Below are positions 43,407 to 51,134 of a stretch of 64,000 bases of DNA, piece by piece. Under the pieces are notes generated by a model that was given only the letters and a program-made list of their open reading frames with translations, did no database searches and had not been told where the DNA came from. A program made the translations under genes and the position numbers. The stretch is from Paracoxiella cheracis (GTDB lineage Bacteria; Pseudomonadota; Gammaproteobacteria; Coxiellales; Coxiellaceae). The DNA is taken from the NCBI RefSeq assembly GCF_049348705.1, contig NZ_CP186485.1, forward strand, positions 558,001 to 622,000, given 5' to 3'. The first letter of the stretch is position 1, and the number at the start of each line of letters is the position of its first letter.

Positions 43407-44612
43407 ATGCAAGACATACTTAACGATATTCGCAATGGTAAAATGGTTATTTTGGTGGATGATGAATCTCGCGAAAATGAGGGCGATTTAATCCTGGCGG
43501 CAGAACAGGTAACACCAGAAGCGATTAATTTTATGAGTCTCTACGGTCGTGGTTTGGTTTGCCTTTCCATGATGGAAAGTGATTTTGAACGACTCGGAAT
43601 ACCAATGATGACAAAACAAAATCGCTCAAAACATCAAACGGCTTTTGGCGTTTCGATCGAAGCGGCCTCGGGTGTTTCAACAGGAATATCAGCATATGAT
43701 CGTGCACACACAATCAAAACGGCTATCGCTGATAATAGTACGGAAGAAGATATCATCGTGCCAGGCCACATTTTTCCCTTGAAAGCAAGAGAGGGTGGTG
43801 TTCTGGTAAGGCCGGGTCATACAGAAGGTAGTGTTGATTTAGCACGATTGGCAGGGTTAAAACCAGCAGCGGTAATTTGTGAAGTGATGAACGACGATGG
43901 TTCAATGGCCCGAATGTCGGATTTAAAGCGTTTTGCTGAGAAACATCAATTAAATATTGTGAGTATTCGTGATCTCATCACGTATCGCATTAATAATGAA
44001 ACGTTAGTCGAGGAAGTCTCCTCTTCAGCGTTACCCTTAAAATCACAGCACAAATTTATTATAAAAACATTTCGCAGCTCTGTTGATAATACAGAGCATG
44101 TAGCATTAATCTCTGAAAATTTTAATTCAAGCGAAAATTGCTTGGTACGTTTACACTCAGAATGTTTAACGGGTGACGTATTTGGCTCGATGCGGTGCGA
44201 CTGCGGACGCCAGCTCGAAGTGGCCTTGGAAGAAGTGGCTCAGGCTGGTGGTGTTTTATTATATTTACGTCAAGAAGGACGTGGTATTGGTTTAACTAAT
44301 AAAATTAAAGCGTATGCGTTGCAAGAAGAAGGTTTGGACACCGTTGAAGCAAATCATCAATTAGGTTTTGCAGCCGATTTGCGTGACTACGGATTAGCAG
44401 CTCAAATTTTACGAATGCTAGGTATTAATACCATCCGATTATTAACAAACAATCCTAACAAGATGACAAGCATGGAGCGGTATGGTATTAAAGTGAGTGA
44501 GCGAATACCTTTGGAAATAACACCCACTCACGATAATATTCATTATCTTCGCACAAAACAGGAAAAACTGGGACACTTCTTAAATTTGACTGTGGAGAAT
44601 CACAATGATTGA
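43407..44612 (+). CDS. ribBA: bifunctional DHBP synthase / GTP cyclohydrolase II
   Basis: 401 residues. The N-terminal RibB domain (about 1-200) has VDDESRENEGDLILAAE and GHIFPLKAREGGVLVRPGHTEG; the C-terminal RibA domain has the zinc motif SECLTGDVFGSMRCDCG and YLRQEGRGIGLTNKI, LTNNPNKM. Both active sites look complete, so one protein supplies both branches entering lumazine synthesis. Ribosome binding site AAAGAGGG. Its end overlaps ribH by 8 bases. Confidence 0.96.
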   Translation: MQDILNDIRNGKMVILVDDESRENEGDLILAAEQVTPEAINFMSLYGRGLVCLSMMESDFERLGIPMMTKQNRSKHQTAFGVSIEAASGVSTGISAYDRAHTIKTAIADNSTEEDIIVPGHIFPLKAREGGVLVRPGHTEGSVDLARLAGLKPAAVICEVMNDDGSMARMSDLKRFAEKHQLNIVSIRDLITYRINNETLVEEVSSSALPLKSQHKFIIKTFRSSVDNTEHVALISENFNSSENCLVRLHSECLTGDVFGSMRCDCGRQLEVALEEVAQAGGVLLYLRQEGRGIGLTNKIKAYALQEEGLDTVEANHQLGFAADLRDYGLAAQILRMLGINTIRLLTNNPNKMTSMERYGIKVSERIPLEITPTHDNIHYLRTKQEKLGHFLNLTVENHND

Positions 44613-45063
44613 AAAATCGAATGCGTATAAATTGGGTATCATCGTGAGCCGGTTCAATCACCCGGTCACACAGGCGTTGTTGGATGGTGCGATGGCACGG
44701 GCAGACGTATTAAAGTTGCCAAAAGATGATATCAAGGTTATTTGGGTGCCAGGCGCTGTCGAGCTACCATTAATGGCCCAGCAATTGGCAAAATCGCTGA
44801 AGTACGATGCGGTGATCTGCCTGGGTGCTGTGATTAAAGGCGAGACGAACCATTACGATCACGTTTGTCAGCAAGTGAGCTTAGGGTGTCAACAAGTTGC
44901 TTTACAGTATGATATCCCAGTCATTTTTGGGGTTTTAACGACTCAAAATAAAGAGCAAGCCTTTGCAAGAGCGGGTGGTGAGCGTGGCAACAAAGGTGAA
45001 TACGCAGTTGATGCGGCGCTGCAAATGATTGACAATATGCGCCAAGTCCATGTGAAATCGTAG
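44605..45063 (+). CDS. ribH: 6,7-dimethyl-8-ribityllumazine synthase
   Basis: 152 residues, small icosahedral-type lumazine synthase: IIVSRFNHPVTQALLDGA, WVPGAVELPLMAQQLAKS, AVICLGAVIKGETNHYDHV (catalytic His), VIFGVLTTQNKEQAFARAGG. Joins the DHBP made by RibB to the pyrimidine from RibD. Starts within ribBA, so translation is coupled. Last rib gene in the run. Confidence 0.96.
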   Translation: MIEKSNAYKLGIIVSRFNHPVTQALLDGAMARADVLKLPKDDIKVIWVPGAVELPLMAQQLAKSLKYDAVICLGAVIKGETNHYDHVCQQVSLGCQQVALQYDIPVIFGVLTTQNKEQAFARAGGERGNKGEYAVDAALQMIDNMRQVHVKS

Positions 45064-45069
45064 CCCAAT

Positions 45070-46194
45070 ATGAGACAAACAAAAAACCCAATCCTTCAGG
45101 CAGTTTCAAATTGGGTCAAGCGTAACTTTTCGAGTCCCGAAGCGATTGCCTTATTGTTTACGATCGTTTTCGCGATTGTTTTCCTGGAGTTCTTAGGCAA
45201 GTTTTTATTGCCGGCCTTCATCAGCATTGTTATTGCTTATTTATTGCTGCCTGCTGTGCGCCTGTTAGAGCGTTGGCGGTTTCCAAATTTATTAGCTGTG
45301 CTCATTGTTTATTTTATCTTTCTTGGTCTATTCTTATTGGCTTTATTCGGTTTGTTGCCGTTAATTTGGAAACAGTTGGCAAGTGTCGTTCATGAATTGC
45401 CGAGAGCCTTTAGCAAAAGTCAGTTGTGGATTAATGAGCTCATGCTACGGTATCCCAAAGTGCTTCCCTCAAACCCGTTGGAGCACGGATCTGTATTTTT
45501 AAAAGAGCAATCTGTCAGAATCGGCCAGTTTATTCTTCATTTTTCGCTAGCGAGTATTCCAGGCATTATTGAAGCCATTTTATATTTAGTGTTAATTCCC
45601 TTGCTTGTGTTTTTCTTTTTGAAAGACGGTAAAAGCATTACAGCATGGTTCGCTAAATATCTTCCGCATCGGCGCGGCATGTTGCAAGTCGTGTGGTCCG
45701 AGGTCAATCAAAAAATCGGTGTTTATGTGAAAGGGCGGGTGGCCGAAATTATTATTGTTGGCGTCGTATCGGTCGTTACATTTTCATTATTAGGCTTGCA
45801 GTATTCAATATTGTTAGGCACATTGGTGGGCGTCTCTGTCATCGTGCCATACATTGGTGCCGTTGTCGTGACAGTGCCGATCGTCATTATTGGCTTAATG
45901 CAGTGGGGATTTGCGCCCGATTTTATTTATTTGATGATTGCATATTTATTAATTATCACTTTGGATGGTAATTTATTAGTACCGATCTTGTTTTCTGAAA
46001 CGATGGATATTCATCCGATTGTGATCATCTTGTCAGTCCTGGTTTTTGGCGGCATTTGGGGGTTTTGGGGTGTATTTTTTGCTATCCCACTGGCAACGTT
46101 GCTTAAGGCCATTTTAAATGCATGGCCAAAAGCACAGTTGCCAGTTGCTAGAGAGGAAGGGGCGCAGCAAGAATGCCCAGTCGAAGAAAAGTAG
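45070..46194 (+). CDS. AI-2E family membrane protein (PerM-like)
   Basis: 374 residues, about eight membrane helices with a large loop after the third (KQLASVVHELPRAFSKSQLWINELML). Conserved: GRVAEIIIVGVVSVVTFSLLGLQYSILLGTLVGVSVIVPYIGAVVVTVP and VFGGIWGFWGVFFAIPLATLLKAIL, which mark the PF01594 family (PerM, TqsA). Roles proposed for relatives include autoinducer-2 export and Na+/H+ exchange. It begins 6 bases after ribH, but a riboflavin role is not implied by known family members. Confidence 0.85.
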   Translation: MRQTKNPILQAVSNWVKRNFSSPEAIALLFTIVFAIVFLEFLGKFLLPAFISIVIAYLLLPAVRLLERWRFPNLLAVLIVYFIFLGLFLLALFGLLPLIWKQLASVVHELPRAFSKSQLWINELMLRYPKVLPSNPLEHGSVFLKEQSVRIGQFILHFSLASIPGIIEAILYLVLIPLLVFFFLKDGKSITAWFAKYLPHRRGMLQVVWSEVNQKIGVYVKGRVAEIIIVGVVSVVTFSLLGLQYSILLGTLVGVSVIVPYIGAVVVTVPIVIIGLMQWGFAPDFIYLMIAYLLIITLDGNLLVPILFSETMDIHPIVIILSVLVFGGIWGFWGVFFAIPLATLLKAILNAWPKAQLPVAREEGAQQECPVEEK

Positions 46195-46199
46195 TAAGT

Positions 46200-46325
46200 A
46201 TGTGGTGGTGCCTTCGGGATGTGGAGCGTCATTTGCGCAGAGTGCTACACGTTTGAGGTTCCTCGCGTCGCTCGAAATGACACTGCTTTTACCCATTTCC
46301 GGTATGACGAGACGAGGTTGGTCTG
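46200..46325. repeat. dispersed intergenic repeat, member 2
   Basis: GTTTGAGGTTCCTCGCGTCGCTCGAAATGACACTGCTT (46250 on, minus-strand orientation TGTCATTTCGAGCGACGCGAGGAACCTC) fills the convergent gap between the PerM-like gene and ybaB. Related to 33412-33439 and 50083-50179. Confidence 0.55.
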
Positions 46326-46330
46326 CTTAG

Positions 46331-46654
46331 CTACTCTTCGCCCATATCACCACCGAATAAATTACTAGTAGCCATCATTTTTTCTTGGGTGATTTTAGCA
46401 GCTTTTTGATTGGCATCGTTCAAGGCAGCTTTAACTAAATCTTCAACTACTTCTTTGGATTCTTTTAATGCTTCATCAGCAATATCAAGGCTGACTACTT
46501 GATGTTGTGCCGTGACTACGACTTTCACTAATCCTGCGCCTGACTCACCGGTCACACGAATTTTGGTTAACTCTTCTTGTGCTTTTTCCATCATTTCTTG
46601 AATTTTCTTCGCATTTTTCATTAAGCTGCCAATATTAAATTTTCCACCAATCAT
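46331..46654 (-). CDS. ybaB: nucleoid-associated protein YbaB/EbfC
   Basis: 107 residues: N-terminal helix MKNAKKIQEMMEKAQEELTKIRVTGESGAGLVKVVVTAQHQVVSLDI and the C-terminal helix EDLVKAALNDANQKAAKITQEKM. Dimeric DNA-binding protein of the tweezer fold. Its normal place is between dnaX and recR; here it follows recR, and a diverged paralogue holds the usual slot. Confidence 0.93.
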   Translation of the reverse strand: MIGGKFNIGSLMKNAKKIQEMMEKAQEELTKIRVTGESGAGLVKVVVTAQHQVVSLDIADEALKESKEVVEDLVKAALNDANQKAAKITQEKMMATSNLFGGDMGEE

Positions 46655-46676
46655 CGGTTACCTCGTTGTTGTCATG

Positions 46677-47279
46677 TTAATGTTCCATCGGAATTCTAGA
46701 ATGGAAGGCATGGCTTAATGTGCCACCATCGAGATATTCCAACTCACCGCCTAGTGGCACACCATGTGCAATGCGGGAACACTCCATTTTATTATGATCC
46801 ACGTGATTTGCAATATAATGCGCTGTAGCTTTGCCTTCCATCGTGGGGTTTGTAGCGATGATGAGCTCTTTAATCTCAGAAGATTCGAGTCGCTTGAATA
46901 GAGCTGGGATGCCAATATCTTCGGGGCCGATACCGTCCAGCGGCGACAGGTGGCCTTGCAACACAAAATAAAGTCCGGAATAGATATTGGATTGCTCGAT
47001 AGCGGCAACGTCGGCAGGGTTTTCAACCACACATAAAGTAGAAGCATCGCGTTTTGGATTACGGCAAAGATCACATAATTCGTGTTCGGTATAAATGCGA
47101 CATTGCTTGCATTGCCCAACCCGCGTAATGGCTTCCTTCAATGCTTCAGACAATGCCAGTCCCTTGGCTTGTCCTGGTTTTGAGAGCAAGTAGAACGCAA
47201 TACGTTGGGCTGACTTAGGGCCGACACCCGGTAGTGCGCATAATGCGTCAATTAATTGTTTAGTCAGTGGGCTAAACAC
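46677..47279 (-). CDS. recR: recombination mediator protein RecR
   Basis: 200 residues: helix-hairpin-helix (LIDALCALPGVGPKSAQRIAFYLL), zinc finger (C-x2-C-x8-C-x2-C: CKQCRIYTEHELCDLCRN), Toprim domain (LCVVENPADVAAIE) and C-terminal Walker-B-like region. With RecF/RecO loads RecA on SSB-coated gaps. Lies between two YbaB-type genes downstream of dnaX. Confidence 0.96.
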   Translation of the reverse strand: MFSPLTKQLIDALCALPGVGPKSAQRIAFYLLSKPGQAKGLALSEALKEAITRVGQCKQCRIYTEHELCDLCRNPKRDASTLCVVENPADVAAIEQSNIYSGLYFVLQGHLSPLDGIGPEDIGIPALFKRLESSEIKELIIATNPTMEGKATAHYIANHVDHNKMECSRIAHGVPLGGELEYLDGGTLSHAFHSRIPMEH

Positions 47280-47307
47280 TAGCTACTTGTCCTCCAGATA
47301 GTTTTGG

Positions 47308-47745
47308 CTAGGCTGCTGATCCATCTGTAATAGCTGCAATACCACCGCGGCCTCGACCGCCTTCACCACCTTCATCTTCATCGCGTTCAGCATCACCCAT
47401 CGTGATGTTCTTGATGTCGTCTGGAATTTGCATGCTTTGTAATAATTCCATCGTTTTACTTTGCGTTGTTTTTTGAATTTCTTCGCTAAGATTTTTCCAT
47501 GCTTCGCGAATTCGCCATTTAAATTCTTTAACACCGCCTTGTAACGCTTTTTCATTAAATTCGATGTCTTCAAAGGTATAGGTAGCAGACATCGTGATAA
47601 CTACACTCCCGTCGTGTGATTTTCCGGTTAGCTTGATATCGGCAAGGTTTGAATAGGTCGATTGCATCTGTTGTTGCATATCCATGATACTATTTTTAAT
47701 GTCGGCCAATAAACGTCCGTCATCGTTTGTGAATGCTTCTGCCAT
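47308..47745 (-). CDS. second YbaB/EbfC-like protein
   Basis: 145 residues. Alignment by eye to YbaB: DIKNSIMDMQQQMQ...LADIKLTGKSHDGSVVITMSATYTFEDIEFNEKAL...WKNLSEEIQKTTQSKTMELLQSMQIPDD keeps the VTG-(x)-S-(x)-G turn and the C-terminal helix ending in a Q(I/L)PDD/PP. It differs by an insertion after the central strand (QGGVKEFKWRIREA) and an acidic then Gly/Arg-rich tail (RDEDEGGEGGRGRGG). It occupies the canonical ybaB position next to dnaX. A paralogue with altered DNA contact or partner is likely; function unknown. Confidence 0.75.
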   Translation of the reverse strand: MAEAFTNDDGRLLADIKNSIMDMQQQMQSTYSNLADIKLTGKSHDGSVVITMSATYTFEDIEFNEKALQGGVKEFKWRIREAWKNLSEEIQKTTQSKTMELLQSMQIPDDIKNITMGDAERDEDEGGEGGRGRGGIAAITDGSAA

Positions 47746-47798
47746 GGGATTACCTCCAGTTTGTTGTGTGAAAAACTATAAAATAATAATGCGAAATT

Positions 47799-49349
47799 TT
47801 ACGTTCCGCTTTCTTTGGGAATAATGCTGTCTTTGACGACAGTAGCGTCAAAAGTCTTCATTATTCGTTGAACTTGTTGATCTTGCATGATTGCAGATTC
47901 TGCTTCGGACTGACGATTTTGTTCTTCACGTTTTGCAATCACCGCGGGGGTTTCACCACTTTCATTACCAATTTCAATATTCACAGTTATGGTTCGATTT
48001 AAGTAGTTATTCAATGCATCGTTAATTCGTTCAATTTGTTTTTTTTGTAATAAAGGTTTTTGTTTTGGGTTTAATAATAAATATAAATATGTATCCGTTA
48101 TTTCTTTAAGACTACATTGTTTTGCAAGTGCCAAAGCAGCGCCGGATAAGTTTAATTGTGGTAACAATTCGTGCCACACCATTTTCGTTGGCTCTACCGG
48201 TTGGTTCGCTTCGCTGGTTCGAGGTAAAGACACATTATTTTGCTTGTTGGGAATGACGGAGTGAGAAGTTGTTTCCGGATAAAATGCCAACATACGCAAC
48301 AATGCCATTTCAAAACCAATTTCTGGTGTAGGTGCAAACGGTAAGTCGCGTTGAGCTAATAGACCGATTTGATAAAACAATTGAACATCTTCGCGAGCGA
48401 GCTTCGTCGCTAAATCTTTTAACATTTCACTATTATTTTCAAGAGTGGTGTCGGGAACTGCTTGTAGAACGGCAATTTGATGCAGTAACGACAGTAGATC
48501 CGCTAACGCGTTTGCAAAATCGACACCTTGGCTTGTCAGCTTTTCTACGCAAGCCAATAGCGCATTCCCGTCTTTTGCGTGGAGTGCTTCCAAAATTTCG
48601 AATAAAGTGGTCGGTTCAATAGTGCCGAGCATCGCTTTGACATCGCTCGTGAGCACTTTACCGTTGCCGTACGCAATGCTTTGATCGAGTAAACTCAATG
48701 CGTCGCGCATGCTGCCGTTGGCAGCACGACTCAGCAATTCTGTTGCTGGATTTTCATGCGCGATATTTTCTTTCACCAAAATCATATTTAAGTGTTCAGC
48801 AATTTGTTGTGGTGACATTTGCGTTAAGTGAAATTGTAAGCACCGCGACAAGACTGTGGCTGGTAATTTTTGATAGTCGGTCGTTGCCAGTAAAAATTTC
48901 ACGTGCGCTGGTGGCTCTTCGAGTGTTTTTAGTAATGCATTAAAACTGTGACCTGAGAGCATGTGGACTTCGTCAATCAAGTAAACTTTGAAGCGGCCCT
49001 TGGCCGGTGCGTATTGGACGTTTTCGAGTAGTTCGCGTGTGTCTTCAACCTTCGTGCGCGAAGCTGCATCGACTTCGTAGAGATCAGGAAAACGGCCGGC
49101 GTCCACTTCTTGGCAGCTATTGCATTGGCCACAGGGCGAAGCGCTCACGCCTTTTTCACAGTTCAAACATTTTGCGATGATACGAGCAATGGTGGTTTTA
49201 CCGACACCCCGCGTGCCCGTGAATAAATAAGCATGGTGAAGATATTCTTGATTAAGTGCATTAGTCAGCGCTTGGACAACATGGGGTTGTCCGACGACTT
49301 CATCAAAGCGTCGTGGTCTCCATTTTCGCGCTAGTACTTGATGAGGCAT
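47799..49349 (-). CDS. dnaX: DNA polymerase III subunits tau and gamma
   Basis: 516 residues, shorter than E. coli tau (643). AAA+ clamp-loader core: Walker A GTRGVGKTTIARI, the four-Cys zinc site in CLNCEKGVSASPCGQCNSCQ, Walker B VYLIDEVHML, and sensor 1 around FLLATTDYQKLP. The end (WHELLPQLNLSGAALALAKQC) is like the alpha-binding domain of tau. A run of eight A (codons CAA AAA AAA CAA, 48046-48039) near residues 436-437 is a possible slippage site; a -1 shift meets a stop two codons later, giving a 439-residue gamma-sized product. First gene of the recR run. Confidence 0.94.
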   Translation of the reverse strand: MPHQVLARKWRPRRFDEVVGQPHVVQALTNALNQEYLHHAYLFTGTRGVGKTTIARIIAKCLNCEKGVSASPCGQCNSCQEVDAGRFPDLYEVDAASRTKVEDTRELLENVQYAPAKGRFKVYLIDEVHMLSGHSFNALLKTLEEPPAHVKFLLATTDYQKLPATVLSRCLQFHLTQMSPQQIAEHLNMILVKENIAHENPATELLSRAANGSMRDALSLLDQSIAYGNGKVLTSDVKAMLGTIEPTTLFEILEALHAKDGNALLACVEKLTSQGVDFANALADLLSLLHQIAVLQAVPDTTLENNSEMLKDLATKLAREDVQLFYQIGLLAQRDLPFAPTPEIGFEMALLRMLAFYPETTSHSVIPNKQNNVSLPRTSEANQPVEPTKMVWHELLPQLNLSGAALALAKQCSLKEITDTYLYLLLNPKQKPLLQKKQIERINDALNNYLNRTITVNIEIGNESGETPAVIAKREEQNRQSEAESAIMQDQQVQRIMKTFDATVVKDSIIPKESGT

Positions 49350-49368
49350 ATTACCTTCCTAATTTAAA

Positions 49369-49480
49369 GCGGCAGCCACAACAGCCTTACTTCGGCACAC
49401 GAGTCTATTGTTACCGTTGTTCCCTTCCGGGCCTGGCGGAGTTCACAATGTATCGTTGCGAAGGGACCACTGCAGCCGCC
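49369..49480 (-). ncRNA. ffs: signal recognition particle RNA (4.5S type)
   Basis: The minus strand has the SRP domain IV hallmark GCCAGGCCCGGAAGGGAACAACGGTAAC, which forms the GGAA tetraloop stem binding Ffh, enclosed by paired ends (GCGGCTGC near 49480 and GGCTGCCGC near 49369). About 112 nt, close to E. coli 4.5S RNA. Lies between tRNA-Ser and dnaX in the same direction. Confidence 0.93.
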
Positions 49481-49535
49481 TACACTCGTTTTAGTTCGCC
49501 ACTCTTCAAGTTCAGTTCAAGCTCACATTTTAATC

Positions 49536-49625
49536 TGGCGGAGAGGAAGGGATTCGAACCCTTGGTACGTGTTAGCGTACACACGCTTTCCAGGCGTGCC
49601 CCTTCGACCGCTCGGGCACCTCTCC
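49536..49625 (-). tRNA. tRNA-Ser (anticodon GGA)
   Basis: 90 nt on the minus strand with acceptor GGAGAGG/CCTCTCC and encoded GCCA, anticodon stem CACGC/GCGTG around CTGGAAA (anticodon GGA), a long class II variable arm (TGTACGCTAACACGTACCA) and T-arm AAGGGTTCGAATCCCTT. Reads UCC/UCU. Confidence 0.95.
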
Positions 49626-49734
49626 ATTAACCGAATAGGACGTTTAGATTCCTACTCACTTTATAACATTCGAGAGGTGCTCGAATTCGACGCTGACATC
49701 CGTGTCGAAGCTAAATCATTTTTTTGCTACCCCG

Positions 49735-49820
49735 GCCTGGCCATGCAACGCTGCGCTTGCTCGCGTTGCATGGCCAGGCGTTCAAGCAGGATTGCTGCTT
49801 GAACCCGCTCGGGCACCTCT
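49735..49820. repeat. two hairpins and a 16-nt copy of the tRNA-Ser 5' end
   Basis: GCCTGGCCATGCAACG (49735-49750) is perfectly complementary to CGTTGCATGGCCAGGC (49764-49779). Next, GTTCAAGCAG (49780-49789) pairs with CTGCTTGAAC (49795-49804). Straight after comes CCGCTCGGGCACCTCT (49805-49820), identical to 49608-49623 in the tRNA-Ser gene. Confidence 0.75.
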
Positions 49821-50198
49821 TTCTCCCCTACATACGTAAGTGAAAGGGCCCAGAGTAAACTAGAACATCTTTTCGTGCAATCTTGCGGTACGTTAGTATT
49901 AATGTCAACGTGTTGGAAACAATGCTTTCATTATTTAATATTGTATCGTAGTGAGCTTAAAGAAATATTAAGGGCGTCTCTAGAAATTCTTTTAAAAACA
50001 TAAAACATTTTATCAATTTCAGTTGCTTAGGTATCGCGATTGGGATTTTGAGGGAACCAATGTTGTTTCATTCTGGGCAATAGCGAGGAACCTCAAACCT
50101 GCAGCACATCGCGAGGGTTCATGAGAGCCCTCGCAGAGTTTATTCTGAGCTTGTTGCAGGGTTCGGTGTGACACTGCTTCGAATGACAGTCCCAAACC
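49821..50198. other. spacer with dispersed repeat, no gene seen
   Basis: AT-rich. From about 50060 it contains GCGAGGAACCTCAAA (50083-50097) and TGACACTGCTT (50169-50179), both shared with the repeat at 46250-46288. The rest shows nothing recognisable. Confidence 0.5.
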
Positions 50199-51101
50199 TT
50201 AATGAGAATCAGAAACCGTTTTAACGCGATTGCGCCCGGCTGATTTAGCGGAGTAAACGGCTTTGTCGGCGTGTTCGATGGACTGTTCGATGGATGTATT
50301 TGGGTTGAACGGAGATAAGCCAAAACAAGCTGTTACATGAATTGTTTTTTTATGGCCGACGTCGATAGAAAGATTTTGAATGCCCTTGCGCAATCGCTCT
50401 ATCATTTCGTGCGCGGCTTTAAAATCGATATCTTGAACCAGCAATAAAAATTCTTCTCCGCCGTAACGAAACACTTTATCGTAAGGACGAAGGTTTTTAA
50501 TCACGTAATGTGCAATTGTCATTAAAACCTTATCTCCCGCAGCATGGCCGTATGTGTTATTTACTTCACTAAAATGATCTAAATCCATCATCACGAGATA
50601 AGAAGATTTATAGACGTTGCGTTTTAATAATGCTTGATGTTCTCGCAGGATCGGTAGCATATCAATTCGATTGAGAGCGCCTGTTAAGGGATCACGGCTG
50701 TATATGAGTTCTTCCAGTTCGTGTTTTAACGCAAACATCTCGAGCTGTAGACGTTCCAAACTATTAGCAAAATTATCGTAGTCGTAAGTAGAAATAGAGA
50801 TATTCATTTGAGAGGTTTCGAGGAGTTTTGTTGCTAAGTGATGCATTCTCTCATGTTCTTTTCCAATGGCCATAAATCCCTCATTTTTTTCTAAGTTTTT
50901 AGAGGCAGAAGTATTGTAATACCACTGGCCAAAGCGACATTGTTTATGCGCGTTGGGGGAGAGGTCGTGTTGATCGCTGGTTAATCGGCAAACTAAAGCG
51001 CGGATTAATAGTCGATACCATTCCGTGTGGTTGTACAGTGCTTGATCTAACAATGTGACAATGTCTTGCAGGTCGCTGCGTGATAAATCGGATAGTGCCA
51101 T
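50199..51101 (-). CDS. diguanylate cyclase with CZB zinc-sensor domain (DgcZ-like)
   Basis: 300 residues from ATG 51101 (MALSDLSRSDLQDIV), with a perfect AAGGAGG 5 bases upstream; the open frame extends through the IS-A end to a TTG at 51182, not a natural start. N-terminal CZB domain: His in NHTEWY, the CRFGQWYYN (C-x-F-G-x-W) motif and HERMHHLA, a zinc site; C-terminal GGDEF domain with LDHFSEVNNTYGHAAGD, the active GGEEF and an RxxD inhibitory site (RPYD five residues before it). Same architecture as E. coli DgcZ, whose activity zinc blocks. Makes c-di-GMP. IS-A copy 3 has inserted 34 bases upstream of the start, removing or changing its promoter. Confidence 0.92.
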   Translation of the reverse strand: MALSDLSRSDLQDIVTLLDQALYNHTEWYRLLIRALVCRLTSDQHDLSPNAHKQCRFGQWYYNTSASKNLEKNEGFMAIGKEHERMHHLATKLLETSQMNISISTYDYDNFANSLERLQLEMFALKHELEELIYSRDPLTGALNRIDMLPILREHQALLKRNVYKSSYLVMMDLDHFSEVNNTYGHAAGDKVLMTIAHYVIKNLRPYDKVFRYGGEEFLLLVQDIDFKAAHEMIERLRKGIQNLSIDVGHKKTIHVTACFGLSPFNPNTSIEQSIEHADKAVYSAKSAGRNRVKTVSDSH

Positions 51102-51134
51102 CTTAGCCTCCTTGCTTAAGCGCCATTCTGTAAA

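Noticed and set aside
49735..49820. Rho-independent terminator of an rRNA or tRNA operon
   Set aside because: The perfect hairpins have no following T-run on either strand and no transcript is expected to enter from 49800.
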